64,000 nucleotides of DNA from Brienomyrus brachyistius (GCF_023856365.1 NC_064552.1:5466097-5530096), one strand, 5' to 3'; positions 22,586 to 33,479 are shown, numbered from the stretch's first letter. Notes: a model not told the origin generated them from the sequence alone. Program-made: numbers and translations.

Positions 22586-24145
22586 AAGTCGAAAAAATTA
22601 TGTTAATGCTGTATGCTGAAAACACTTTGCGTGGAGGGGATTTTTTCCTCTCCAGCAGACAATGAGGCCCAGAAAAAGAAAGACTCTCATCTTAAGCTGC
22701 TTTTCGAATGCATCTGAGAGTTGTTTATTCTTTTGTTTACAAGGGCCAGGGCACAGGGAACATATGTCAGACGTGCTTGCGGACGCCTGCCACAACGTGA
22801 CATCAATTCGTGTTTAAGTTTTTGTCTTACAAAATGTGCCTGCAACTTCTGTCTTATTTATGACGGCCAAACAGATGCAGTAGGCTTTGAGGGGGTGATG
22901 GTTTCGCCGGACGGTACCTAAAGTCGGCGGAGAACAAATCCATGGATGCCGGGCAAAATCCATGGATGCGTTATTTCTTGACGGATCATTTGGGATGCGT
23001 GTTCTAGACCCTTCCACCGCTGGTAGTCGGCATCCATTTGGACATAGCGATTAGTGTGAAATCACACAGGAACCCCAAGAAGACAGTAATAAAAGCCATG
23101 TTGGAGAACATGATACCAGTGGAGTCTGGGTGCTACTTGTCCAATATAACATTTCGCTTGAACATTTATTCCTAGCTAGCGACCCTCAGCTAATTTTATT
23201 TGCAATGTTATATGAACATGCCCACGTATTCCAGACCTCAGGCCCCCACTCTTTTATTTGCTCCTTCTCTGTCCAGACCCCTTTGACACAAAGGCAATTT
23301 GTTATCCTTCTCTGTTCTCTTACACGCTCCAACTTTTGGGCGTTAATCGAAAGGGCACTTGTAGAGATTGGCTCGCATCTTGGCCGAGGGCCCGTCTGAG
23401 CAGAGGCCTATGGGATCGCCATAACACCCAGCCTCTTAACGCTCCCGTTACCCTGCCATCCTCCGCTGCCTGGCCTTGGAACTTCCTTGTCTGTGTTTAG
23501 CTGCCATATGAGAACAGTAGCTGCCGGATGCCCAGAAAACTTCAGCTCTTTGCAAAGCAAACAAAACGTTGTAGCAGGAACATTTAGCATTAGCATAGGT
23601 GGCAGCCAAGGACCAAATACATCGTTAAAAACATCGTTAAAACATCGTTAAAAAAGCTAATGTTGCCATGGATCAGCAGTATGTCTATGTTTGACAGCAG
23701 CATCATTATTTGTTTTGTAGTCAAGCTAAAAGCATTTCACATTGATAATTGGTTGGTTTCTAAGGGCAGACGAAAATTTCAGTCTAAGCTACAATGAGCT
23801 GCAGAACTTGTCTTTGCTTTTCAGTTGTAAATGGAGGGGGGTAAAAATGTGAAAAACAGAGTTTGATGGCAGAGTTGGGTTTAAAATTCAGTGTTGTCTG
23901 TCAAATGGAAGGATAATAATGTCTGTCATATCATTGGCCGCCTGTGTAAATTCTGGAAAATCTCAACTGAATAGATGTCAGGGCAGCTGGGGGGCCCTAC
24001 TGACACGTAAACTCCCAGAGCCGGCTGAACTTTACCTGACTCTCAGACAATTAACTTTCATAGACCTAGCCTGGAGTTTGCACAACACGGCTGATTCAGA
24101 CGGACAGAATTCCAAGGCTCACAAAATGGCTGCAGTATCAAAACC
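22586..24145. other. Unique DNA with small duplications
   Basis: A 'CCATGGATGC' word is duplicated near 22940-22970, and an 'AACATCGTTAAAA' word is repeated three times near 23624-23655. No gene recognised. 22700-22880 might hold a weak regulatory block. Confidence 0.45.
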
Positions 24146-24445
24146 AACACTGTCCACCACGATTTCCAGTGTCAATACCAACACTGACCACCACGATTTC
24201 CAGTGTCAATACCAACACTGACCACCACGATTTCCAGTGTCAATACCAACACTGACCACCACGATTTCCAGTGTGAATATTCACACTGTCCACCACGATT
24301 TCCAGTGTGAATACCAACACTGACCACCACGATTTCCAGTGTGAATATCAACACTGTCCACCACGATTTCCAGTGTGAATATTCACACTGCCCACCACGA
24401 TTTCCAGTATCAATACCAACACTGTCCACCATGATTTCCAGTGGC
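24146..24445. repeat. 34-bp minisatellite, about nine copies, palindromic
   Basis: The unit is CCAACACTGACCACCACGAT followed by TTCCAGTGTSAATA. Every unit has a CAGTGT/ACACTG inverted pair. In two copies this becomes a perfect 20-bp palindrome (24269-24288 and 24371-24390). Because 34 is not a multiple of 3, a minus-strand frame shows a 34-residue period over three units; it is not a gene. Confidence 0.95.
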
Positions 24446-24550
24446 TAATTGTGTGTCAAAACATAACAGACAGATTACAGTGAAAAAACAGGAACTAACT
24501 CAAAAACATCATCCAAAGAAACTTTTTTGAAAAAACAAAACATATAATAT

Positions 24551-24630
24551 CAATTCAAATCAAATCAAATAGCCTTTTATTGTCAATTCACTATATGTCC
24601 ATAACATACAAGGGAAATAGTAAATCTAAT
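24551..24630. repeat. Dispersed repeat fragment (AATCA-rich, 'TTTTATTGTC')
   Basis: Tandem CAAAT words followed by AGCCTTTTATTGTCAATTCA and 'TACAAGGGAAAT' match the kind of tail found at many fish retroelement copies. Family not determined. Confidence 0.45.
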
Positions 24631-24645
24631 ATTTATTTGTTAAAA

Positions 24646-24651
<6 letters not shown>

Positions 24652-24743
<92 letters not shown>
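24652..24743. repeat. (TA)n then (CA)n microsatellite
   Basis: About 40 TA dinucleotides are followed directly by a short AC tract. Confidence 0.95.
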
Positions 24744-24778
24744 TTATATATAAAGCAATGTTGTAAATCATCATGATT

Positions 24779-25092
24779 GCAGGCAGTCCCCAGGTTATGA
24801 ACAAGATTCGTTCCCTAAGTCTGTCTTTAAGTCAAATTTGTAGGTAAGTCAGAAAAATAATGCAGTACATAATATTGGTAATAATAATGAAAGTAACTAC
24901 ATTGTACTGTATTGTAGCTCGAGCCAATGAACTCTTCAAGTTGGCTAATATTTTCGCGAGTGTCACCAAGTAATGCATGCGTTCATCATTTACAGAACCT
25001 CTGTATTTAACCCAAATTTTTTATATAATGGACTTTATGGCAGTCTGTTTATAAGTAATAACTGTCCATACGTAACTTCTGGGACCACCTGC
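24779..25092. mobile_element. Nonautonomous inverted-repeat element, about 314 bp
   Basis: The left end GCAGGCAGTCCCCAGGTTAT is mirrored by the right end GTAACTTCTGGGACCACCTGC. Next to the left end is 'GTCTTTAAGTCAAATTTGTAGG', a pattern known from vertebrate repeats whose ends read '..GTCCCC..GTTACG..'. No transposase frame remains. Superfamily not assigned. Confidence 0.6.
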
Positions 25093-25465
25093 ATATCATT
25101 GCTATTATCAAGATGCAATAAACAATTCACTTATGCTACGATTGCATTTTTAACGATTTATATAAACATAAAGATTTACAAAACTCTGTCTCCTTAAAAC
25201 ATAACTTTCCTCCTAATTCATTAGAACATAATTTCAATATCGAAGTGTGTGTATGTCTTTCTGTCTGTATTTCATACGTGTGTCTGTGTGTGTGTGTGTG
25301 TGCATGCATTACCGTACAAGAGATGTACATTATTCAGTGAGTTTGATTAAGTTCAGCCGTAACAGGCCCCTGTCATACAGCGTTTACTGGGGTAATACTT
25401 CTGCACATGGCAGACAGGAGTTGCTCAGTCTCATCCATATTTAGAAAGTTGCACAGATACAGCAG
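25093..25465. other. Unique DNA with GT microsatellite
   Basis: A (GT)n-rich stretch lies at about 25245-25305. Otherwise nothing recognised. Confidence 0.5.
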
Positions 25466-25469
25466 TTTG

Positions 25470-25705
25470 TCACTCACCTTTGAGCAGAGAGGAGGAAATT
25501 ATTATAAAATTGTCATTATCTTTTATGAAGTGCCAACTCTGGAAATCGTGTCAAAGCATTGTGAAAGGTCGGCTTCTAATTTGCCAGGAAGAGATTAATA
25601 TTAACAAATAACATGTTTCACAAGTTAATTTAGTTTCTTGATCTATCTCTGTGGACTTCATTATGATAGCTCTGAGGCAATATTAGACACAGATATTAAA
25701 CCTAA
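25470..25705. promoter_or_regulatory. Candidate conserved noncoding element
   Basis: A unique block with AAATTATTATAAAATTG, GAGATTAATATTAAC and CAAGTTAATTTAG words and no low complexity. Homeodomain-rich and AT-leaning; call by composition. Confidence 0.38.
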
Positions 25706-25739
25706 TATATACACATGCTCAGTAAAACAAAGATGCAGT

Positions 25740-25960
25740 TGCTAAATTAAATTCCATCCATGCTTCCGTGGATTTGCTCATTATGACACACAATAAAACA
25801 GGATCCTACTTTTGACGGACAGCTACCATAAGCTGAAGCTATTCTGTCATTTTTCTTGAAGGCCCTTTTCTCCGCGGTGCCCTTTTTAAACAGACGGCCA
25901 TGTTCCCTCCTCATCAGTTCAGGGGAATCAGTGACTGTCGGCTAAATAAAAATAATGAGA
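25740..25960. promoter_or_regulatory. Candidate conserved noncoding element
   Basis: A second block next to the previous one, with GCTAAATTAAATTCC, CTCATTATGACAC and AAATAATGAGACC. It ends at a short C8 run. Confidence 0.33.
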
Positions 25961-26700
25961 CCCCCCCCATTCTTGTTCATCCTGAAAATCTCCTGTTGCA
26001 GCACTCGCATTTTCAAACACGTTGTTGATTTTACGCTGGCAAATGACTCGAGGTTCTGACATGTAAAGTCTGTATAATCTTTCTGATGCAACGAGGAGAC
26101 TTAAAAACAGGCCGATACCAGATTTTCGCTTGTGTGTGAGTGATAACAGCTTTATCAAGAGTCAGACCTTGTCCACAGGACTGCTATTATTTCCAGAGGA
26201 CGACGTATTTTGGCAGCCCTACCCCAAATTTCTGACATTACTCCGGAGTTTGAAAAGAACAGATAGCCGAGTTAAATAACTGTGATCTCCAAATCCTTCT
26301 CCCTGTTTCCATACGATAAACGTCAACAAAGGATTACTCGCCGAGCCCAGCTGAAAAGCGCGGGACTATCAGGAAGGCGGTCGCCCCCACTGGGAGCCCA
26401 ACACTTTACAGACAGACGTAAAAGATTTATTGCAGGTGAACATCAAACGTGGGCTGTGCTGCTCCACCCACTTGGATCAGATTGACACATTTGGGACTCC
26501 TTTTAACCTAATGAAATTTGTTTATTTAATTTTTTTCCCTGCTGCCTTACGAAATGACCCACACAAGATTTATGCTACAAAAAGGTTTGGGGGGGGGGGG
26601 TGCTGTTTACCACCCAGATGAGGAAAGCAATACCTCCCCCACCCAGTCGGATCACCCTATCGATTGAAGACTGTACAAACAGTACATTTTATCCTGGGTG
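25961..26700. other. Unique DNA with a G11 run
   Basis: Ordinary sequence. A G run lies near 26589-26600. The frame 26282-26485 is unrecognised. Confidence 0.45.
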
Positions 26701-26701
26701 A

Positions 26702-26870
26702 GTGTTGCTGTCCCTGTGCATGCTGAATAATGAATCAGTCCATCCCTCAGCGATTCAGAGGGTTTATGACTCTTTTCCCTCAGCATCGATAAAGCAGGCT
26801 GGCCAAGCCCCTTAAACTTCGGAGTCCTTATGAAAGATGTCGGCGTTGCCACGTCAACGGTGGCGAATTA
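26702..26870. promoter_or_regulatory. Weak candidate regulatory block
   Basis: Unique sequence with GCTGAATAATGAATCAG and ATCGATAAAGC words; bounded on the right by the G20 run. Confidence 0.25.
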
Positions 26871-26901
26871 AGGCCAGAGTCCCTTCCCTCGGTCATGTTC
26901 C

Positions 26902-26921
26902 GGGGGGGGGGGGGGGGGGGG
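26902..26921. repeat. G20 homopolymer
   Basis: Uninterrupted run of 20 G. Confidence 0.95.
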
Positions 26922-27454
26922 CTAAGGTGACAGCTCTGTCCATAAGTTGAAGATTAACGTTAAAAGTGAAAGATCTTCTGGAAATGTCCGAGCAGATAGG
27001 CCATCCAGTAATGGGTCCCAGTTCATGAATCGATGATAATGAAAAATATGTAAACATATATAAAAATATCCATCCATTTTCCAGAACTCCTAATCCAGTG
27101 CAGGATGGCAGTGAGATTGGAGCCTTTCACATGGCACAGAGACTCCCGGGCGAAATGCCTGTCAATCAAACGGCACACAACCATTAACCAAAACATCACC
27201 ATGTACATGTATGTCCATTAATAATCACATTTTGCTGGTATTCTAATTCACGGTTGTAAATACAGATGTAACTTATAAGTTGTTTTCCATCATTGTCTTT
27301 GTGATTAAACAATTACCCAGTTGCTTAAACCTGCGATTTTTAAATCTTTTTTTCTAGCGCCCACGATGTGTTCTGAGTCAAAAGAGAACCGCAATAACCG
27401 CATAATCGGCCATGCTTCGTGTTTAATGTACCAGCAGAGCTAAAGCGCTGGTTA
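26922..27454. other. Unique DNA with a decayed repeat tail
   Basis: At 27069-27130 the words ATCCATCCATTTTCCAGAAC and 'TGCAGGATGGCAGTGAG' mark a short minus-oriented copy of the fish repeat tail. A perfect PBX/MEIS-type word CTGTCAATCA at 27159-27168 may lie in the decayed part of that repeat, so I give it little weight. Confidence 0.45.
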
Positions 27455-27660
27455 GTAGCTAAGCGTTAAATTATCTCCCAGCCCAATGTCAAAAGTAAAA
27501 CAACCGCGGACGGCATTAGCGAGCCACGCTGAATATTTTATTCGAAAAAGTGGGTGCCTCAGATTTTCCTGGTTGACATTTTCAAAGGACATTTCACGAC
27601 ATGTATAAATAAAATTATCCCCTTTCACATAAGCCATTAACAGAATTGAATTATACATTT
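27455..27660. promoter_or_regulatory. Candidate conserved noncoding element
   Basis: Unique block without low complexity, with CGTTAAATTATCTCC, ACGGCATTAGCG, CAATGTCAAAAG, ATAAATAAAATTATCC and GCCATTAACAG words. No exon in any frame. Confidence 0.4.
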
Positions 27661-28277
27661 TTTTCACACACCGAATTCACAGCCCTATACTGTAAGCTTA
27701 ACGGAGTAGAAATGGCAATTATATATATGAGGTCTTGGCTTGCATACAGGACTAATGGAGTGACTACCTCTGAGCCCTGCGATTTAACCCCCCAGAGGGC
27801 CCTCCCCAGCTTCACGAAGACGTGCTCCTCACATCCCACGGAGACTTTTTTGACACATAACAAAAAAGTTGCTTTTCTGCTCTGCTTCTGAGACATCTGG
27901 TTGCAGATTGACCTGCTGCTCAGCGCTGTACCAGCAGCACACGGCATCAGTTGATCGAAGACGCACTATATAATTACAGGGTCATTCCTACATTCCACCA
28001 TTACACTGTACCCTATGACATGGTAGAACCACCAGGAGTCCAAATGGGCCAGATCCGCTTGGGCACATACACAGAACATTCATTCGTTCACTATGAAACA
28101 CTCACTGTGCGACACTGTAACTTTCTGAGTGGATTCTATGGAATTCCCTGAAAGACTCCCTGATATTTTTTACACTGCTGACTGTTGTCTATTATTGTTA
28201 CTATTGGTCAAAATATCTTTTTACTCTATGTCTTTTTACTGTATAAATGTGTGTAGTCAGCCTCTGTAAACCTGCAA
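27661..28277. other. Unique DNA with one unexplained open frame
   Basis: A 66-codon plus-strand frame (27951-28151) has an unusually protein-like residue mix (FHHYTVPYDMVEPPG word), but I recognise no family and see no clear exon borders. It is left uncalled. The right end runs into a T-rich, LINE-tail-like sequence before the TCTA tract. Confidence 0.4.

Positions 28278-28332
<55 letters not shown>
28278..28332. repeat. (TCTA)n microsatellite
   Basis: About 13 perfect tetranucleotide repeats. Such tracts often form the tail of a fish LINE copy. Confidence 0.95.
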
Positions 28333-28499
28333 ATCCAATCTTTTAAAAAAACACAATAATGATTTTAAAAAAGCACTGAAGGACACAAGAAAGTTTGATT
28401 TCCACACATATTCACTGCACGGGTCTCTCGTATAAGACGGTTCCGTGGTTTTGCCGCTGATGCTTTCCCTGTTTCCCGATAATAGTCCTTGAACAAGAG

Positions 28500-28665
28500 C
28501 CTGTGTGCTTCCAAGGAAAATTCAGCCGCATAAAAGCAAATCAATACGCAGCCATCGGAATGTGGATTAATGATCGCTGAGACCTGAAAGCTTCCAGTCC
28601 GCAGCCGTTATGCTCAGAAGATGCAGAGAAAGCCTGGAACTGGGCTACTTATTGCTTTGTTCCTG
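28500..28665. promoter_or_regulatory. Candidate conserved noncoding element
   Basis: Unique block with AAAGCAAATCAATACGC, GTGGATTAATGATCGC and GCAGCCGTTATGCTC. Homeodomain-type GATTAATGA is the clearest word. Confidence 0.35.
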
Positions 28666-29320
28666 TATTACGGAGAGTCACAGCGTTACTCAGGTTGGTA
28701 TTAGCGAGACTATTAAGAATCGAGGTTTTTTTTTCCATTATTATTATGCTTGTATGTAATGGGTCTGCTCCTTCCAGGAGAATTCATGGCTTCCTGAGTG
28801 CAGTAAAAATATATACCGATCTTTTGCATTACGAAAGAACCCAGTGCTGGAGAAAGTCTCGTTCTTTCGCGGTAATTTATAGGAGTTTTATTATTTCTTC
28901 TGCAGACGTTACAGTTACGCCCCCCCCCCCCCAGTTCACAGTGTACCTCTTTTATGAAACTGTGTGAAAGGACAAAAAAGAGGAATAATATAAATCAGTA
29001 GCTTGTAGCAAGTATAAGAATCCTGGTAAAAGTTGAGTTTTGCAATAACTGCCTTCCTTTTTTTTTCCTGAGGAGAATTTCACTCGCCATGTCCTTTGTG
29101 CTCTGGAGGGACTGGGAAGAGACTGATCCGCTGCAGAAAACCACCGAGTTGCTTACAGGCTTTTGATTTTTTTTTTTTTTTAAGATGCTGGAAGCCAAAC
29201 CAGTCCCGGATGTGTTAAGTGCCAACGCCAGCCGGGGGGGCAACTGGCACCATCCACCTTTATAAATTGCACTGAAATAAGTGCTATAATTATTATTCAC
29301 TTCCTAAAAAGCACAGGTTT
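28666..29320. other. Unique DNA with C13 and T runs
   Basis: C13 at 28920-28932, T-rich tracts near 29055-29066 and 29167-29182. No gene recognised. Confidence 0.5.
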
Positions 29321-29322
29321 TG

Positions 29323-29425
29323 TTCATTCATTCATCTTCCATACCTGCTTGTCATATGCACCATTCACACCTACAGACAATTAGACAACGCCAATCCACC
29401 TCAGCATGTTTTTGGACTGTGTGGG
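29323..29425 (-). repeat. Dispersed fish repeat fragment
   Basis: CATTCATTCATCTTCCATAC, then CACCATTCACACCTACAGAC, then CATGTTTTTGGACTGTG: the usual order of a common fish repeat. Truncated and diverged. Confidence 0.6.
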
Positions 29426-30180
29426 GGGGGCAGGAATCGGGTCTCCAGAGGTGTGAGTTAACCATGCTGCACAGTTGTTTTTTTGTACCATAAAATTATA
29501 CGCATCCCTCGGTTTATTTACTTACCTGGTGGCTATTCGTGCTTTGGACACATCATCTTGCTCTCGCAAAAGATCTGCGGACTTTTTCCACAGGTGCTTA
29601 TGGAAAAGCGGTATCTTCTGCCAAACACACTGTGAAGTCACGATCTAAATTGGTTTATGTCAAGTCAAGAACTTCTGCTGGTGATGCGTCACCCCCAGAA
29701 ATAATTCAGCTGCAGAAAGATTATTCAGTGCTGAGTACTCACATCCCCCGTCGTGCCACAGGTGCCTGGGACATTTTGCAGTAGTTATTGTTCATGGAGT
29801 GCAAGTAAAATGTAATGACCCAAATCCTGTGTGTCAAGCCCCTACTTTATGAGACACAGACTGTAGTAACAAACAATAATTTCTACGTCGCCAAGGCCAA
29901 CAAGGCTGTTTTTTTAATCATATGGGGCTTTAAGAAATTCCTCTTGCTGGCTTCTCATATTCACCTCTAATTCGAGTGAGCAGCTCACATGAGACTTGAG
30001 AGCGTGTTTATTTATTTTTACAGGACAGTGGTGGAGGGGGGCGGATGGCTGTGTTAGTGTAGCCGGCCAGAGGTGCGGAAAATGCAGCGGCGGGTGCGAG
30101 CAGTAGGTTTTAGGTGTCTGTACGTAGTTAGGGCTGTCAGTGAGCTTCTTAACGCTCCTTTATGTTTGCTGAGTCCAGGA
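29426..30180. other. Unique DNA, nothing specific
   Basis: An 81-codon open frame (29539-29784) is unrecognised. No repeat family or motif cluster. Confidence 0.45.
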
Positions 30181-30184
30181 ATGT

Positions 30185-30425
30185 GCTAGAAAAAATTTAA
30201 ATAATAATATTAGCAGCCATTTAAAAAGCCTGCAATTCGGAGTTCTGCTAATGTCATCCCATGACTTGTTTTTGAACTTGTAAAGAAAACTCTGCCATGT
30301 CTCATACCACACGTGTGGCCGAGCCGTTCGCTTCCCCTAATTCCGCGATTAATCTGCAAAACAGATGTTCTTTGAGTCAGGTGGCCTTTTTCTTTTCTTT
30401 TTTCGTTTGCCCTCTCGCTCACCTG
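30185..30425. promoter_or_regulatory. Candidate conserved noncoding element with palindromic E-box
   Basis: Contains a perfect 12-bp palindrome CCACACGTGTGG (30307-30318) centred on the E-box CACGTG, plus GCGATTAATCTGC and AGCAGCCATTTAAAAAGCC. Unique and repeat-free. Confidence 0.4.
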
Positions 30426-31149
30426 CACTTTATATATACGCGTTCAGGAAGGAGCCGAGGCAAAGTTCGCCCATTTAGACGGATTCTGGACATGTGAATG
30501 CTGTCGTTCTTTCAAAAAGGGCTGATTGTTGGGTCAGTGGACCTCCCAACGCAAACATTAACTGCTCGAAAAGCGCTGCGGAATGTAGCGGACGGGGACA
30601 ATATTGGGAAGCGGGCCAGGAAAGGACTGAAATGCTGGCGGCCCCTGAATCTAGGGGATTTGCCTCTCAGTAATAATAAGACTTGAATCGGGCCCAGAAC
30701 TTCAGTGGCGCTGGAAATGACACACCGTGGTGATCCTCGCCTCGGCCAAAAGGAGTCAAACGCAGGAACGGCACGGCGAGTCAAAATCTCAGACACTGTT
30801 CACAGCGTGTGCTGAAGTTAGCGAAGAGCAGGAGGCTGGAGTGTGTTAACACAGCACCGGCCAAGTGAAGGTTGGAACCTCTTTTTTTTTCGGATCCCCT
30901 TTTCATTTCAGATCCTCGTTGTGTTCCGTTACCCAGGCAACTCGGACGGATCAGAACCTGAAGGCAGCCTCCACCTACAGATGAACAATGGCACCCTGAT
31001 GTCACTGGCAAGAGGACCGCGGGTTCGACGGCCCAATACAAACCCCCCCAGGGACCCGGGTCATGTAACGTTCGCCTTAATCCTGCTCGGAACTGTTAAA
31101 CCGAGAAAGGTTAGCGGCACGCTAGGAAGGAGCTCGTCTCGCTGCTAAT
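30426..31149. other. Unique DNA, nothing specific
   Basis: Balanced sequence with chance open frames; T-run near 30881-30889. No gene recognised. Confidence 0.45.
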
Positions 31150-31290
31150 GAATACATACTCCGCTCTCTCCTTCTCCGCCCGTGTCCTTGGACTGTCATC
31201 GCCAACCTTTTGAAGCTGTATCCGATTATCCAGTCGGCAATTAATCATAATTAAGTAGGCCTGAGACTGGGTGAGGTAGTGGGGAGCTGC
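31150..31290. promoter_or_regulatory. Candidate short conserved element
   Basis: GTCGGCAATTAATCATAATT (about 31234-31253) contains three homeodomain-type cores in 20 bases. It is flanked by unique sequence. Low confidence because it is short. Confidence 0.33.
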
Positions 31291-31680
31291 AGACCTGGCA
31301 TTCATCCTGAGCAGCCTCCCCCTGACCACCGCTGCTGCTTTGTTAGGGTCCGTAAAAAAAAAAAAAAAAAAAAACGTTGGTTCGAGGGGGCGGAATGGGA
31401 ACCGTGGGGAGCGGTGAGGGGATGTTCGGCGTGGGGGGGGGGCAGTGACGGGGGTGGATGAGGATGTCTCTGCCACTTTCCCCCCCACCCCCCCCATCCC
31501 CATCGGGGTCCTTCTGTAACTCTGGCTCTGGTTGGTTCCAGGGCACTTGAAATCTCTTTGTCCGCCAAGAGGAAACTCCATAACAAATTACTTTTCCCTG
31601 TGCCAGGTGATATGGATCCGGTTCCACTAAACCTGCTACCCCCCCCCCTTTTTTTTTTTTTAAATTTAGCTCAAGAACAG
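31291..31680. repeat. Low-complexity A, G and C/T runs
   Basis: A21 at 31354-31374, G10 near 31433-31442, C-rich stretches at 31480-31496, and a C10 run joined to T13 (31639-31661). Open frames here are products of these runs. Confidence 0.7.
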
Positions 31681-31879
31681 GCCATTATCAATAAAGCACA
31701 CTTTCCTTAATGGGGCCCAGTGCTCCAGGCCCACACTCTGACCCAAACTGAAATATCATTTTCCAGTTTATTACACAAGTTTTCTCAGTGCCTATTTTTT
31801 CATTCTTTTTTTTTCTCTCTGACATGTAATTTGACTCACACACATGCACACGCCGGCTGTTAAACCACAGTAAATATAT

Positions 31880-32010
31880 AACGTAGCTGCTTGTTAAATT
31901 CCATTCTGAGGCCTGGCTGTCAATCAGCGAGCCCTGGGCTTTACCGCCGGCTCCGCTCGCTGCTTGGAATACAAATTTTCTGCACATGTATGCTATGATT
32001 GATTTCTGGC
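31880..32010. promoter_or_regulatory. Candidate enhancer with PBX/MEIS and PBX/HOX words
   Basis: A perfect decamer CTGTCAATCA (31917-31926, complement of the PBX/MEIS consensus TGATTGACAG) is followed 69 bases later by TGATTGAT (31996-32003), a PBX/HOX consensus. The block is unique and repeat-free. This is the most specific transcription-factor signature in the window. Confidence 0.45.
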
Positions 32011-32039
32011 CTCTCCTAGTGTAACAGTAAGCGCTAACA

Positions 32040-32335
32040 GAGAATAGTAATAATTTCTTCTTGCGCTTAACTCTGGGAGGTCGTGGAGGCGGGCTAAATA
32101 AACAGCATTTTATTTCTTATTGGCTCCCAATAACCCCCCCCGCACTTTCAACAGAAGTGTAAAAATATCGGTATATTAATAATGAAAAGCATTATAGTGA
32201 TTCCAGTACAGTGTTCTGCATATTAATAACGAGACTATTATGGCGAATCCATGACATCAATTCAAAATTATCCCAGCAGTACAATTGAGAAAGTGCTTAT
32301 AGCGTGAATTGTTGTGCGTCCCACCATTTTTTTCC
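32040..32335. promoter_or_regulatory. Candidate conserved noncoding element
   Basis: Unique block with GCTAAATAAACAGC (FOX-type), CTTATTGGCTCCCAATAACC (an inverted CCAAT pair), TATTAATAATGAAAAGC and CATATTAATAACGAG. AT-leaning with dense ATTA cores. Confidence 0.4.
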
Positions 32336-32339
32336 TGTG

Positions 32340-32690
32340 GAACATAAACAAAGCTTAAACAATTAGCGACGCATTAAGGCAGCGCGGCGGCTGCGAGGCC
32401 CGTTACGGGCGCCGCGGAGAAAAATCAAATGGGCCCGAATGTAATTTGAATGCTCCGTTAAAGAGCGAGACCTGGGTGTCGGTGTCAGACATTAGCCCAG
32501 GAGTAATAAAACGGGCCGCGCTCCTACAGCTAGATTAGGGGTAATTCCCTGTAAGACATCATCGCTTCCCGGGCCGCGGCGCCCCCGTCTGATTTCATGA
32601 TGATGTTGCGTAATTCCTTGGTCAAAAGGTCTGCAAACTGAGGCTGAATGAGTTTGCCGCCTTGCCCTAATATATTTCAGCACCCCACCC
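32340..32690. promoter_or_regulatory. Candidate conserved noncoding element, GC-rich core
   Basis: Begins with AACAATTAGCGACGCATTAA, continues through a CpG-rich centre, and ends with GATGATGTTGCGTAATTCC, where TTGCGTAAT (32606-32614) is a C/EBP or PAR-bZIP type word. A minus-strand open frame crosses it, but its translation is not protein-like. Together with its neighbours it forms a nearly continuous 2-kb block. Confidence 0.43.
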
Positions 32691-33025
32691 CCCGCCCTGT
32701 CTGCCAGCAGTGCGTTATTACAATGTGCTAGCGCCACATCGATAGAATAGAGAGTGATGTTTTCTGTCCAAATGCTCTCGGAGCTGAGATTAATGGTGGG
32801 GTCAAAAATATCTTCTGTCCCCTTGGGTTTGTCTTGAAATCCTGCCCAACCGTTGACAGAGGTCAGTTTAACTGCACTCCCCCACCCCCCAGTGCGCCTC
32901 CCACCCCCCACACATACACTTTCCCCGGGAACGAAGTCGTCACGCCTTTTCGGGTTCAGTGTTTACACAACAGCACCTTTCGTTTTCGAGCCACTCGTCT
33001 GGGGCAATTTGTCTGTGACGGCACC
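32691..33025. other. Spacer within the candidate element block
   Basis: 32700-32830 looks partly regulatory (GAGATTAATGGTG). 32880-32920 is C-rich low complexity. Confidence 0.4.
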
Positions 33026-33029
33026 GCCG

Positions 33030-33440
33030 CCCGGATAAACAATGTCCCGGGCCCTCTCCTACATTTCTGTTTACTGTCGGCAATTAGAACTGCGATGTCA
33101 CGGGCAATTAAATATGTAAAAATTGCCCAGACTGGAATATTTTACATTTTTATCTACACTGTAAAGCTCGAATATGTTCGCCCGTGAAAGGCGGCCATAA
33201 TAAACAGCAGAAAATACATAACTTACGGCATGAAAATTAAATGCTCTAATGTGATTTTTTTTTGGTCAGAATTAATTGCCGTGCGGCGCTTGGATCATCG
33301 TTTTATCAGCGCTTCCAAACTGAGACTAAGTCATTTTAAAAGGCAAACGGTAGACGGTCTCGTAATTTTACATAAAAATAGCTCGCCGCATTATTATTAA
33401 TGACGTTTTTGTTTCATGGATCTTTTAAACGTTTGTTTTT
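33030..33440. promoter_or_regulatory. Strong candidate conserved noncoding element
   Basis: About 400 bases of unique sequence with GGATAAACAATG (FOX/SOX), CGGCAATTAGAAC, GGGCAATTAAATATG, CCATAATAAACAGC, CAGAATTAATTGCC and TTATTATTAATGACG. Homeodomain cores occur every 30-60 bases. No exon-like frame. Confidence 0.48.
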
Positions 33441-33479
33441 GCTAATCTATTAGCCGAACGGCTTGTTCCAAAATCGAGA

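Noticed and set aside
24172..24432. Minus-strand repetitive protein (IDTGNRGGQ-type repeats)
   Set aside because: Its 34-residue period equals three 34-bp minisatellite units read through all three frames; no start or flanking coding sequence.
24146..24445. CRISPR-like palindromic repeats
   Set aside because: Units are contiguous and have no spacers; it is a minisatellite.
27159..27168. Perfect PBX/MEIS word CTGTCAATCA as enhancer evidence
   Set aside because: Lies next to a decayed repeat tail and outside any dense motif block.
31111..31627. Overlapping frames with poly-Phe, poly-Lys or poly-Pro
   Set aside because: Caused by the A21 and C/G runs.
32492..32911. 139-codon minus-strand frame
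   Set aside because: It crosses a candidate regulatory block and a C-rich tract, and its residue order is not protein-like.
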